A DNA stretch of 64,000 nt from an uncultured Alistipes sp. (GTDB taxonomy: Bacteria; Bacteroidota; Bacteroidia; Bacteroidales; Rikenellaceae): assembly GCA_944321765.1 (NCBI GenBank), contig CALUMQ010000026.1, positions 124,001 through 188,000 of the forward strand, in the 5' to 3' direction. Below, one piece after another: positions 49,074 through 58,072 of this stretch (positions are counted from its first letter, which is position 1; each line of letters opens with the position of its first letter). A program made the translations under genes and the position numbers. The notes beneath the pieces were generated by a model. That model searched no databases. It was given only the letters and a program-made list of their open reading frames with translations, and had not been told where the DNA came from.

Positions 49074-50882
49074 TTACTTGTCGTTGAGCGAATTGCAGAT
49101 GCGGATGTTGGCCTCGCGGATGCGCTCGGGCTCGACCTTCACCACCTTTCGGTCGTAGGTCATCAGGCCGTTCACCTCGATCTCCACGTCGGTGGTCTGG
49201 GTGTAGACGGCCGCGGCGAATCCCTTCTTGATGAGCTCCTCGAGCATTCCGGCATACTTCACGTATTCGTCGGTAACCTCCTTGGCGGAGTTGAAGCGCA
49301 CGTAACCCCAGTTGCGGTCGGGCTCCCAGAGGTGCTCCTTGATGACGAATCCGATGCCGCCGTACTCTCCGAGCACCGTTGCGCGGTTGGCGTCGAAGAG
49401 GGCCATCGTGGGCTGGGGGTAGTGGTGCAGGTCGAGCATGTCGCCGGTGAGGTAGTGGTTTCCGCCGCTGGCGGGGTTGACCAGTCGCGAGGGATCGTAG
49501 GCCTTCGTCCACTCGACGATTTCGGGAGTTTTGAACTGACCCCATGCCTCATTGAAGGGCACCCATACGCCGACCGAGGGCGACGAGTAGAGGTAGTCGA
49601 TGATCTCCTTCCACTCCTTGCGGTAGTTGTTCTCGGAGATGGCCGAGCGCTGCTTCTCCTCTCCGGTGAAGTATTTCTCCATCTGCCACTGAGGACCGTT
49701 GTCGCCGTTGGGCATGTCCTGCCAAACGATCATTCCCAGCCGGTCGCAGTGGTAGTACCAGCGCGCGGGCTCAACCTTCACGTGCTTGCGGATCATATTG
49801 AATCCCCACTCCTTGGTCATCTCGATGTCGTAACGCAGCGCTTCGTCCGTGGGGGCGGTGTAGAGACCGTCGGGCCACCATCCCTGATCCAGCGGACCGA
49901 ACTGGAAGAGCGGTTTGTTGTTGAGCATCAGGCGGACGATTCCATCCTTGTCGCGTCCGGTGGAGAACTTGCGCATGGCGGTGTAGCTCTTCACCTCGTC
50001 GGTTTTCTTGCCGTTGCGGAGCAGCGCGACCTTCATGTCATAGAGGAAGGGCGAGGCGGGGCTCCAGAGTTTGGGGTTCTCGACCACGATCTCCACGGGG
50101 GCGCCGACCAGGGCGCGACCCGTTGCGACGAGCTGCGTTCCGTCGTAGAGTGCGACCTCGACGAGTTCGTCGCCGGCGGCTCCGCATACCTCTACCTCGG
50201 TGCGGAAGGTGTTTCGGTCGAGGTCGGGGGTGATCTTCACGTTGCGGATGTAGCGCTGGGGCACGGCCTCGAGCCACACGGTCTGCCAGATGCCGCTGAC
50301 GGGCGTATACCAGATTCCCTCGGGGTTGTTGACCTGCTTGCCGCGGGGCTGATAGCTCGAATCGGTGGGGTCCCACACGCGTACGCGGAGGGTGTTTTCA
50401 CCCTTCTTCAGAGCGTTGGTGATGTCGAATTCGAAGGGGGTGTAGCCTCCCGAGTGACCGCCGACGGCCACGCCGTTGACCCATACGTCGGCCTTCCAGT
50501 CTACGGCTCCGAAGTGGAGCAGCACGCGCTGTCCGTTCCACTTTGCGGGGACGGAGAAGGTGCGTTCGTACCAGAGTTCATTCTGCTCTCCGAGGCGTTT
50601 TCCGACGCCCGAGAGCGACGACTCCACGGCGAACGGCACAAGGATCTCTCCGTCGAACTTCTCGGGGGCCTCGCCCAGCGGACGGATGGCGTAGTTCCAG
50701 AGACCGTTGAGGTTTTGCCACTCTGCGCGGACCATCTGCGGACGGGGGTATTCGGGCAGGACGTTTTGGGGATCGAGTTGCTTGCTCCACTCCGTGCGGA
50801 TTCGATTCCCGGCGGGAGCCCATTGAGCGAAGGCGCCCGTTGTGAGGGTCAGGGCAGCCAGGGCCAGTAAAGTTTTTTTCAT
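49074..50882 (-). CDS. Secreted glycoside hydrolase family 2 enzyme
   Basis: It is probably a beta-galactosidase or related glycosidase. The 602-residue protein has a signal peptide ending TGAFAQ (about residue 20). The sugar-binding jelly-roll domain has LNGLWNYAIRPLGEAP and DWKADVWVNGVAVGGHSGGY, then an Ig-like domain, then the TIM barrel with GFNMIRKHVKVEP. The acid/base Glu lies in VWVPFNEAWGQF and the nucleophile Glu in VLGEYGGIGF. It is transcribed with the mutarotase 19 bases downstream and has a strong promoter. The exact substrate cannot be read. Confidence 0.9.
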   Translation of the reverse strand: MKKTLLALAALTLTTGAFAQWAPAGNRIRTEWSKQLDPQNVLPEYPRPQMVRAEWQNLNGLWNYAIRPLGEAPEKFDGEILVPFAVESSLSGVGKRLGEQNELWYERTFSVPAKWNGQRVLLHFGAVDWKADVWVNGVAVGGHSGGYTPFEFDITNALKKGENTLRVRVWDPTDSSYQPRGKQVNNPEGIWYTPVSGIWQTVWLEAVPQRYIRNVKITPDLDRNTFRTEVEVCGAAGDELVEVALYDGTQLVATGRALVGAPVEIVVENPKLWSPASPFLYDMKVALLRNGKKTDEVKSYTAMRKFSTGRDKDGIVRLMLNNKPLFQFGPLDQGWWPDGLYTAPTDEALRYDIEMTKEWGFNMIRKHVKVEPARWYYHCDRLGMIVWQDMPNGDNGPQWQMEKYFTGEEKQRSAISENNYRKEWKEIIDYLYSSPSVGVWVPFNEAWGQFKTPEIVEWTKAYDPSRLVNPASGGNHYLTGDMLDLHHYPQPTMALFDANRATVLGEYGGIGFVIKEHLWEPDRNWGYVRFNSAKEVTDEYVKYAGMLEELIKKGFAAAVYTQTTDVEIEVNGLMTYDRKVVKVEPERIREANIRICNSLNDK

Positions 50883-50914
50883 TTGTTTTAATTAAAGGTT
50901 AGGACATTTGCCGA

Positions 50915-50947
50915 CAAAGATAAGAAAATTTACGGGTTTCGGACAAA
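50915..50947 (-). promoter_or_regulatory. Promoter of the GH2-galM operon
   Basis: Leftward, TTTG (50947-50944) is 21 bases before TATCTTTG (50922-50915), both perfect elements, 33 bases before the start codon. Confidence 0.75.
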
Positions 50948-51013
50948 TGCGGGAGTGAAATTTGGCTCTGAAAGGCGTTCCGGGAGCGCAGGCGAGCTTC
51001 CGTGTGCGACGGC

Positions 51014-51910
51014 TCAGAGGGGCAGATGCTCCTCGACGGTGCGGCGCAGATGGCTGCTGTCGAGATGGGTGTAGATCTCGGTGGTGAGGATGCTCTCGTG
51101 GCCGAGCATCTCCTGCACCTGGCGGATCGACGCACCGCCTTCGAGCAGATGCGTGGCGAAGGAGTGGCGGAAGGTGTGGGGGCTGATGTGCTTGTCGATG
51201 CCGGCCTGCCGGGCGGCGTTCTTGAGGATCGTGAAGACCATCACGCGGGTGAGCTGCCTTCCGCGGTTGTTCAGAAAGAGGATCTCCTCGCCGGCGCGGT
51301 CGCTGCGGCGCACCTCGAGGTATCGTTGAATGCGGTCGCGGGCCGTGGTGCTGATGGGCACCAGCCGCTGCTTGTCGCCCTTTCCGATCACGCGGATGTA
51401 CCCTTCGCCGAAGAAGAGATCCTGCAGCCGCAGGGATGTGAGCTCCGAGACGCGCAGGCCGCACGAATAGAGCACTTCGAGCATGGCGCTGTCGCGCAGC
51501 CCCTTCGGCGAGGAGGTGTCGACGGCGGCGATGATGCGGTCGATCTCTGCGGTGGTGAGGACGTCGGGCAGGTGCCGCCCGAACTTGGGCATCTGGATGA
51601 ACTCCGCGGGTGAAGCCTCGATGCGGTCGTTGAGGACCAGAAAGGCGAAGAAGCTCTTCACGCCGCTCAGATTCCGGGCCTGGGAGCTCTTTTCGCGTCC
51701 GCGGTCGTAGAGCCATTCGAGGTATCGCTGGATCATTTCGGGCTCGACACGTGTCGGGGCGACGTCGTACCGGCGGAGGATGAAGTGCGCGAACTGCCTC
51801 AGGTCGCGCATGTACGAGGTGACGGTATTCTGCGCGAGGCGTTTTTCGAGGCGTATGTAGGTTTGGTACCTGCGCCCCGCGTCCTCCCATTTTTTGGTGT
51901 TTTCTGCCAT
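51014..51910 (-). CDS. xerD: Tyrosine recombinase XerD/XerC
   Basis: It resolves chromosome dimers at dif. The 298-residue protein has the core-binding SAM-like N-terminal domain (about 10-95) with YQTYIRLEKRLAQNTVTSYM, and a catalytic domain with R in YSCGLRVSELTSLRL, K in VIGKGDKQR, HTFRHSFATH with His and Arg, and the GHESILTTEIYTH motif with the second His and the nucleophile Tyr. Catalytic residues are complete. It is the expected length for a host Xer recombinase, not a longer phage integrase, and diverges from prmA. Confidence 0.93.
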   Translation of the reverse strand: MAENTKKWEDAGRRYQTYIRLEKRLAQNTVTSYMRDLRQFAHFILRRYDVAPTRVEPEMIQRYLEWLYDRGREKSSQARNLSGVKSFFAFLVLNDRIEASPAEFIQMPKFGRHLPDVLTTAEIDRIIAAVDTSSPKGLRDSAMLEVLYSCGLRVSELTSLRLQDLFFGEGYIRVIGKGDKQRLVPISTTARDRIQRYLEVRRSDRAGEEILFLNNRGRQLTRVMVFTILKNAARQAGIDKHISPHTFRHSFATHLLEGGASIRQVQEMLGHESILTTEIYTHLDSSHLRRTVEEHLPL

Positions 51911-51940
51911 GCCCTCGTCCTCCTATTCGAAAGAAAGTCG

Positions 51941-51948
51941 TACCTTTG
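51941..51948 (+). promoter_or_regulatory. -7 element for prmA-recO
   Basis: TACCTTTG, a perfect TAnnTTTG, 34 bases before the prmA ATG. Confidence 0.65.
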
Positions 51949-51981
51949 CGGAGGCGAAGATACGAAAAATTTCACGCTCTT

Positions 51982-52809
51982 ATGGATTATATCGAGCTCA
52001 ATGTCTCCGTGGCGGACGATCTGCAGGCGGAGATCCTCACGGCCGAACTCTCCGACTATCCGTTCGAGAGCTTCGAGACCGAGCGGGGCCTGCTCAAGGC
52101 CTACATTCCCCACGACCGGCTGGCGGACTGCAAGCCGGAGGTCGATGCGCTGCTGACCCGCTACGGGGTTGAGGGACGCTACGTGGCGATCGAGACGCAG
52201 AACTGGAATGCACTGTGGGAGAGTAATTTTCCGCAGGTCGACGTCGAGGGGCGCCTGCGCATCCGCGCGCCGTTCCACCCGGCGGCACCCGCCGGGGAGC
52301 TGGAGGTGGTGGTCATGCCGCGCATGTCCTTCGGTACGGGGCACCACGCCACGACATGGCTCGTCTCGCGGGCGCTTCTGGACCTCGATGTCCGCGGGCG
52401 CCGGGGTCTCGACATGGGCAGCGGCACGGGCATTCTCTCGATCGTGGCGGTGAAGTGCGGGGCGTCGCACGTCGACGCGATCGACATCGACGACTGGGCC
52501 GACGCCAACTGCCGGGAGAACATCGCCGCCAACGGCGTGGCCGACCGGATCACGCCGCAGCTGGGCGATGCGCGCCTGCTTGCCGGACGGCACTACGACT
52601 TCATCGTGGCCAACATCAACCGCAATACGCTTCTGGCCGATCTTCCGGCCTATGCCGCGACGCTCTCCGCGGGCGGGGATCTGCTGATGAGCGGTTTTCT
52701 GGAGTCCGACGTCCCGGGCATCGTGGCTGAGGCTGCGGCGCAGGGGCTCTCTCCCGTCGCCACGGCCTCGCGCGAGGGGTGGTGCCTGGTGCATCTGCGC
52801 AAATCGTAA
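51982..52809 (+). CDS. prmA: Ribosomal protein L11 methyltransferase
   Basis: It trimethylates L11 using SAM. The 275-residue protein has an N-terminal substrate-binding domain of about 90 residues (MDYIELNVSVADDLQAEILT), then the catalytic domain with PRMSFGTGHHATTWLVSRAL at the substrate site, motif I GLDMGSGTGILSIVAVKCGA, DAIDIDDWADANCREN as motif II and DFIVANINRNTL as the catalytic NIN-type motif. The start at 51982 is downstream of the promoter element. It is ten bases from recO. Confidence 0.93.
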   Translation: MDYIELNVSVADDLQAEILTAELSDYPFESFETERGLLKAYIPHDRLADCKPEVDALLTRYGVEGRYVAIETQNWNALWESNFPQVDVEGRLRIRAPFHPAAPAGELEVVVMPRMSFGTGHHATTWLVSRALLDLDVRGRRGLDMGSGTGILSIVAVKCGASHVDAIDIDDWADANCRENIAANGVADRITPQLGDARLLAGRHYDFIVANINRNTLLADLPAYAATLSAGGDLLMSGFLESDVPGIVAEAAAQGLSPVATASREGWCLVHLRKS

Positions 52810-52818
52810 TACGCGAGG

Positions 52819-53544
52819 GTGAAGAACTACAAGGGGCGCGGCGTGGTGCTGCACACGCTCAAATACGGCGACACATCGATGGTCGCATGGCTGCTGACCG
52901 ACGTCGGGGGACGCCGCAGCTACATGGTGCAGGGGGTCCGGAGCCGCCGGGGCCACGGGTCGAAGCTGGCGCTGTTCCAGCCGATGTTTCCCGTGGAGTT
53001 CGAGGGGCTGGAGTCTTCGCACCGGCAGATGGACCGCTTCCGGGAGGTCCGTGCGGGCTTCACGCTGCAAAGCCTGCCCTTCGACGTGCGCAAGTCGACC
53101 ATGGCGCTCTTCATGGCCGAGACGCTCTACCGGCTGGTTCGGGAGAGCGAACCCAACGCGTCGCTGTTCGACTTTGCGTGGAATGCTACGGCGGCGCTCG
53201 ACGCCCTCGACGAGGGGGTTTCGAATTTCCACCTGTGGTTTCTGGCGCAGCTGAGCTGCCTGCTGGGTTTCCGCCCGGGCAACGAATACCGCCCCGGGGC
53301 GTGGTTCGACATCCGCGAAGGGCTCTACACGCTGGAGCAGCCGCTGCATCCGGGCGTCATGACGCAGGAGTGCTCCGAGCTGCTGGCGCGCCTGCTGGGC
53401 TGCACGGTGGAGCAGCTGGGGACGATCCGTCTCAACCGCACGCAGCGCGGGGATTTTCTCAACGCCATGCTGAGCTACTTCGGCTACCACCTCGACGCGA
53501 TGAGCACCGTTCAGTCGGTGCATATCCTGCGAGAGGTCTTCTGA
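52819..53544 (+). CDS. recO: DNA repair protein RecO
   Basis: It helps RecR load RecA at gaps. The 241-residue protein opens with the OB-fold (KNYKGRGVVLHTLKYGDTSM, then VAWLLTDVGGRRSYMVQGVR). The second part is helical (FQPMFPVEFEGLESSHRQMD, STMALFMAETLYRLV, with SCLLGFRPGN). The zinc-binding cysteines present in some RecO proteins are not all here, as usual in Bacteroidota. The start codon is GTG 52819. It is preceded by prmA and followed by a convergent gene. Confidence 0.85.
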   Translation: MKNYKGRGVVLHTLKYGDTSMVAWLLTDVGGRRSYMVQGVRSRRGHGSKLALFQPMFPVEFEGLESSHRQMDRFREVRAGFTLQSLPFDVRKSTMALFMAETLYRLVRESEPNASLFDFAWNATAALDALDEGVSNFHLWFLAQLSCLLGFRPGNEYRPGAWFDIREGLYTLEQPLHPGVMTQECSELLARLLGCTVEQLGTIRLNRTQRGDFLNAMLSYFGYHLDAMSTVQSVHILREVF

Positions 53545-53630
53545 TACGGAAGGTTTCTTGATGCCATCCGCCCCGATCCGGAACGCGGATGCCGCGGAGC
53601 CGTGACGTGCCCCGATGCTGCGGGCCGGAA

Positions 53631-55559
53631 CTACTCCTTCCGCCTGCCGATCCCCCGTCCGATCTCTTTGGACGACCTCTTGCCGCCCTCCATGCTGCCC
53701 GACTTCCCGATCCCCGTTTCTGCCACGCTTTTTCCGGCCACACGCTTTCGTCCGGTATCCTTTCCGATCCCCTTTTCGACGCGGATGCGCTTCCCGACGC
53801 CTTCCGTCCCTTTGAGGCCTTCGTGCTTGTCGGGACGACCGCTGCCCGGCGCCTCTCCCGGCCTGCGGAAGAAATAGCTCTTCTGCCGACGCTTCTCCTC
53901 CTGCGTGCGGGCGACATAGACCGCCTCGTGCGTATAGGGATTCTCTCCCGTGCAGAACATCACCGACGAAAGGGTCATCGGCGTGGGGGTGAGATCCTGC
54001 ACCTGTTCGAGCGTGAAGTGCAGCTTTCCCAACACCTTTCCGGCCAGGGCCTTCATGTCCTGCTCCGTGCAACCGGGGTGCGACGAGATGAAGTAGGGAA
54101 TCAGCTGATAGGGCAGCTGCTCGCGGCGGCAGATGCGGTGGAAGTCGTCGTTGAGGCGTTCGAAGAGTTCGAACGGCGGCTTGCGCATGAGCCGCAGCAC
54201 CCGCTCTTCGGTGTGCTCCGGAGCGACCTTCAGCCGTCCCGAGGTGTGGTGGCGGATGACGGTTTCGAGATAGGGCGAGTCGTCGAACAGATCGTAACGG
54301 ATACCGCTGCCGATAAAGGCCTTCTTGACCCCCTTCACGGCGCGGATCTTCTCGTAGAGGGCCAGCAGCGGACGGTGGTCGTTGTCGAGGTTCGGGCAGC
54401 GCTTCGGGTGGAGGCACGACGCCCGGCGGCACTTCGCGCAGAGCGCCCTGTCGCGGCCTCCCATGCGGTACATGTTGGCCGACGGCGCCCCGATGTCCGA
54501 CAGATAACCCTTGAACCCGGGCATCTGCACCACGCGCTTCACCTCTTCGAGGATCGAGCGCTCGCTGCGCGAATGGATGAATTTCCCCTGATGGGCCGAG
54601 ATGGTGCAGAACGAGCATCCTCCGAAACATCCGCGGTGGATGTTCACCGAGAACCTGATCATCTCCCAGGCGGGGATGTCGCCCTTGCCGCGGTAGCGCG
54701 GATGGGGCGCCCGCTCGTAGGGGAGGTCGAACGAATGGTCGAGCTCCTCGGTCGTGAGGGTGGCGTGGGGCGGCGTCACGACGACATAGCGGTCGCCCAC
54801 GGCCTCGACCAGCGTCGCGACGGGCTCCATGAGGTTGCTTTGGGTCTCGATGACGGTGAAGTTCTCGCCGAAGGCCCGCCTGTCGCGCACGCACTCCTCG
54901 TAGGGGTGCAGGCGGATGGTTCGGGCGGGGTCGAGGCGCTCGACATAGTGTCGGTCGGCGAGGAACGCCACCTGGCGGATCTTGCGCAGCAGTTTGGCGT
55001 TGTATCCGTTGCGCATGGCGCGCGCCACCTCCTGCACGACCCCTTCGCCCATTCCGTAGATGAGCAGGTCGGCCCCCGCGTCCGCGAGTACCGAGGGCAT
55101 GATGCTGTTGCTCCAGTAGTCGTAGTGGGTCAGCCGCCGCAGCGACGCCTCGATGCCCCCGACGACCACCGGGACGTGGGGATACAACCGTTTGAGGATC
55201 TGCGTGTAGACGGTCACCGCCCGGTCGGGGCGGAATCCCGCCTTGCCGCCGGGCGTGTAGGCGTCGTCGTGGCGCAGGCGGAGGTTGGCCGTGTAGTGGT
55301 TGACCATCGAGTCCATGGCTCCGGCCGTGACGCCGAAGAAGAGGCGCGGGGCGCCCAATTTGGTAAAGTCGCGCAGATCGTCCCTCCAGTTGGGCTGCGG
55401 AACGATGGCCACGCGATAGCCTTCGGCTTCGAGCAGACGCCCCACCACCGCGGCGCCGAAGGCCGGGTGGTCGATGTAGGCGTCGCCCGAGAAGAGGATG
55501 ACATCCAGCTGGTCCCATCCGCGTTCGCGGACCTCCCTGACGGTCGTAGGCAGAAACAT
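53631..55559 (-). CDS. YgiQ-family radical SAM protein
   Basis: This is a large radical SAM enzyme of unknown substrate. The 642 residues begin with a B12-binding-like N-terminal region (WDQLDVILFSGDAYIDHPAF, a phrase of the UPF0313 family) and the Fe-S site in NIHRGCFGGCSFCTISAHQG, a Cx3Cx2C cluster, at about residues 311-330. The next parts (KGYLSDIGAPSANMYRMGG, DLFDDSPYLETVIRHHTSGR, HPGCTEQDMKALAGKVLGK) are the DUF3362 region. The C-terminal 80 residues after SYFFRRPGEAPG are highly basic and low complexity, an odd addition. Confidence 0.9.
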   Translation of the reverse strand: MFLPTTVREVRERGWDQLDVILFSGDAYIDHPAFGAAVVGRLLEAEGYRVAIVPQPNWRDDLRDFTKLGAPRLFFGVTAGAMDSMVNHYTANLRLRHDDAYTPGGKAGFRPDRAVTVYTQILKRLYPHVPVVVGGIEASLRRLTHYDYWSNSIMPSVLADAGADLLIYGMGEGVVQEVARAMRNGYNAKLLRKIRQVAFLADRHYVERLDPARTIRLHPYEECVRDRRAFGENFTVIETQSNLMEPVATLVEAVGDRYVVVTPPHATLTTEELDHSFDLPYERAPHPRYRGKGDIPAWEMIRFSVNIHRGCFGGCSFCTISAHQGKFIHSRSERSILEEVKRVVQMPGFKGYLSDIGAPSANMYRMGGRDRALCAKCRRASCLHPKRCPNLDNDHRPLLALYEKIRAVKGVKKAFIGSGIRYDLFDDSPYLETVIRHHTSGRLKVAPEHTEERVLRLMRKPPFELFERLNDDFHRICRREQLPYQLIPYFISSHPGCTEQDMKALAGKVLGKLHFTLEQVQDLTPTPMTLSSVMFCTGENPYTHEAVYVARTQEEKRRQKSYFFRRPGEAPGSGRPDKHEGLKGTEGVGKRIRVEKGIGKDTGRKRVAGKSVAETGIGKSGSMEGGKRSSKEIGRGIGRRKE

Positions 55560-55566
55560 GGAGAAG

Positions 55567-56844
55567 CTATTTTGCAGGGTTTGCGGATGCTTCGGCCGAT
55601 CCGGCGCCCTTCTCCGTTGCAGCCACGGCGTCGCGCAGCCGGCCGAGGGCTTCGCGGATTACCGACCGCGGTTCGGCGACGTTCAGACGCATGAATCCCT
55701 CGCCGCCGGGTCCGAACATGGCCCCGTCGTTGAGCCCCAGACGGGCCTTGTCGACGAAGAGCCGTACAAGCTCCTCGTGCGGGAGCCCCAGGGCGCGGCA
55801 GTCGAGCCACACGAGGAACGAGGCCTGCGGACGCAGGGGGCGTATGGCGGGAATCTCCCGGGCGCAGTATTCGATCACCTCCTCGACGTTGCCCTCGATG
55901 TAGCGCAGCATCTGCTGCCGCCATGGCTCGCCGTGGCGGAAGGCCGCGATGGTGGCGATCGGCGCGAAGAGGTTCGGGGCGTCGAGCTCGCTGGCTTCGA
56001 GCCATGCGAAGAATCGCTCGCGCAACGCCTTGTCGGGGACGATGGCGTAGGAGCTGACGATTCCGGCGATGTTGAAGGTCTTGGTCGGGGCTCCGAAGGT
56101 GATGCTGCAACGTGCGGCGGCCTCCGATACCGAGGCGAAGGGGATGTGGCGGTTTCCCCACAGCGCCATGTCGCAGTGGATCTCGTCGGCGATGACGATC
56201 ATGCCGCGCCGGGCGCAGAAGTCGGCCAGCCGGCAGAGCGTCTCACGATCCCAGACGATGCCTCCGGGGTTGTGGGGATTCGAGAGGATGAGCATGCGGC
56301 ACTTGGCGTCGACGATGCGTTCGAGATTTTCGAAATCCATCTCGTACGATCCGTCGGGCCGCTCGCGCAGGGGGTTGAAGACCACCTGACGGTGATTTCC
56401 CTCGGGCACGAGCCGGAAGGGGTGGTAGACCGGCGGCTGGATGACAACCTTCTCATCCTCGGCGACCAGGGCGTTGACGGCCATTCCGATCCCCTTGACG
56501 ATGCCCGGGATGTAGGCGATCCATTCGGGGCGCACCTCCCATCCGTGGTGCGAGCGGATCCAGTCGATGATGGCCGGACGGTACTCCTCCGGCTCGATGC
56601 CGTATCCCAGGACCGGGTGCTCGAGCCTGCGGCGCAGGGCCTCGATGATGAACGGCGGGGTTTCGAAATCCATGTCGGCGACCCACAGGGGCATCACGTC
56701 CGTGCGGCCGAAGGGTTCCTGCAGGGCGTCGTACTTGACGCAGTCGGTGCCGCGGCGTTCGACGATGCGGTCGAAGTCGTAGCGGATCGGATCACTCGCT
56801 GCGGAGGCCTCTTCGCAGCGTGCGGCGGGGATAGTCTTTTCCAT
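55567..56844 (-). CDS. MalY/PatB-family PLP-dependent aminotransferase or cystathionine beta-lyase
   Basis: This fold-type I PLP enzyme of 425 residues is probably a C-S lyase. The N-terminus has DFDRIVERRGTDCVKYDALQ and MPLWVADMDFETPPFIIEAL, the MalY signature. ILSNPHNPGGIVWDRETL follows, then IADEIHCDMALWG, and the PLP lysine is in ITFGAPTKTFNIAGIVSSYA. The C-terminal part has GDDA-like EPRSVIREALGRL. A long N-terminal and Ala-rich C-terminal tail exceed the usual 390 residues. It ends seven bases before the YgiQ gene. Confidence 0.9.
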   Translation of the reverse strand: MEKTIPAARCEEASAASDPIRYDFDRIVERRGTDCVKYDALQEPFGRTDVMPLWVADMDFETPPFIIEALRRRLEHPVLGYGIEPEEYRPAIIDWIRSHHGWEVRPEWIAYIPGIVKGIGMAVNALVAEDEKVVIQPPVYHPFRLVPEGNHRQVVFNPLRERPDGSYEMDFENLERIVDAKCRMLILSNPHNPGGIVWDRETLCRLADFCARRGMIVIADEIHCDMALWGNRHIPFASVSEAAARCSITFGAPTKTFNIAGIVSSYAIVPDKALRERFFAWLEASELDAPNLFAPIATIAAFRHGEPWRQQMLRYIEGNVEEVIEYCAREIPAIRPLRPQASFLVWLDCRALGLPHEELVRLFVDKARLGLNDGAMFGPGGEGFMRLNVAEPRSVIREALGRLRDAVAATEKGAGSAEASANPAK

Positions 56845-56905
56845 GGCGGTATGTGGTTGCAGTAAGCGTATCAGCAGTATAGCGGTCTCGGCGTATGTAT
56901 CGCCT

Positions 56906-56935
56906 CGTCTTGTCCCGGTTCGTCTTGTCCCGGTT
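56906..56935. repeat. 15-base tandem repeat, two copies
   Basis: CGTCTTGTCCCGGTT occurs at 56906-56920 and 56921-56935, in the GC-rich gap between the MalY and RluD genes, with a partial third copy following. Confidence 0.8.
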
Positions 56936-56974
56936 CGTGTCGGCCCGATTTACCCCCCCCCGGCCTCCCGGTTT

Positions 56975-58072
56975 CTATTGCTCTTCGTGGATGACGTAGT
57001 TGTCCCACTTGGCCAGCAGGGCCTTGAAGTCGTCGGGCAGGTCGCTCTCGAAGAGCATCTGCCGGTGCGTGACGGGGTGTTCGAACCCCAGCAGCCGGGC
57101 GTGCAGCGCGTGGCGGGGCATCACGGCGAAGCAGTTCTCGATGAACTGACGGTACTTGGCGAAGGTCGTACCCTTGAGGATGCGGTCGCCGCCGTAACGC
57201 TCGTCGTTGAAGAGCGGATGGCCGATCCAGGCCATGTGGACGCGGATCTGATGCGTGCGTCCCGTTTCGAGGCGGCACTCCACGAGGGTCACGTAGCCGT
57301 AGCGTCGCAGCACCTTCCAGTGTGTCACGGCGTGCTTGCCGTCCGAACCGTCGGCGAAGACGTACATCTTCTGCCGCTCGCGGGGGCTGCGGCCGATGTT
57401 TCCGGTGATGGTTCCCTCGTCCTGGTCGAAGTTGCCCCACACGAGGGCCACGTAGCGGCGCTGGATGGTGTGGTCGAAGAACTGCTTGGCCAGACGCGCA
57501 TGGGTCACCTCGTCCTTGGCGATCACGAGCAGTCCCGAGGTGTTTTTGTCGATGCGGTGGACGAGCCCCGCGCGGTTCTGCTCCTCGGTGGGGATACCCT
57601 GCCGGTTGAGGTAGAAGGCCAGGGCGTTGACCAGCGTCCCGGAGTAGTTGCCCACGCCGGGGTGCACGACCATTCCGGCGGGTTTGTCGACGATGAGCAG
57701 ATGTTCGTCCTCGTAGGGGATCACCAGCGGAATATCCTCGGGGATGATCTCCGTCTCGCGCCGCGGATAGGGCAGCACGATCTGGATGCGGTCGAGGGGT
57801 TTGACCTTGTAGCTCGATTTCGAGGCCTTTCCGTTGACGAGGATGTTGCCGCTGTCGGCCGCCGCCTGGATGCGGTTGCGCGAGCAGTGCTCCATCCTCA
57901 CGGTCAGGAACTTGTCCAGCCGCATGGGGGTTTGTCCCTTGTCGGCCGTCACGGCGAAGTGCTCGTAGAGCCCGGCCTCCTCCTCATCCTCCTCTTCGGA
58001 GCCGATCTGCCCGATGTCGGGATCCGTCACGGGCTCCGCGTCGCGCGGATCGCTGTGTTGCAGTTCGTCCAT
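56975..58072 (-). CDS. RluD-family 23S rRNA pseudouridine synthase
   Basis: It isomerises uridines in 23S rRNA. The 365-residue protein has an N-terminal acidic tail of about 35 residues, an S4 domain (MRLDKFLTVRMEHCSRNRIQ, about 50-110) and the catalytic domain with GLVHRIDKNTSGLLVIAKDE, the Asp of the HRxDxxTSG motif as nucleophile. GRTHQIRVHMAWIGHPLFND is the last conserved motif. The start overlaps the stop of the PASTA gene by one base, so the two are coupled. Confidence 0.92.
   Translation of the reverse strand: MDELQHSDPRDAEPVTDPDIGQIGSEEEDEEEAGLYEHFAVTADKGQTPMRLDKFLTVRMEHCSRNRIQAAADSGNILVNGKASKSSYKVKPLDRIQIVLPYPRRETEIIPEDIPLVIPYEDEHLLIVDKPAGMVVHPGVGNYSGTLVNALAFYLNRQGIPTEEQNRAGLVHRIDKNTSGLLVIAKDEVTHARLAKQFFDHTIQRRYVALVWGNFDQDEGTITGNIGRSPRERQKMYVFADGSDGKHAVTHWKVLRRYGYVTLVECRLETGRTHQIRVHMAWIGHPLFNDERYGGDRILKGTTFAKYRQFIENCFAVMPRHALHARLLGFEHPVTHRQMLFESDLPDDFKALLAKWDNYVIHEEQ

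Noticed and set aside
51014-51910. Tyrosine recombinase as the island integrase
   Set aside because: It is a host-length XerD with complete host motifs, 16 kb from the island, and diverges from prmA as a housekeeping gene.
51799-55518. Leftward open frame of 1239 codons
   Set aside because: It covers recO, prmA and YgiQ in other frames. Those genes have clear motifs and it has none.
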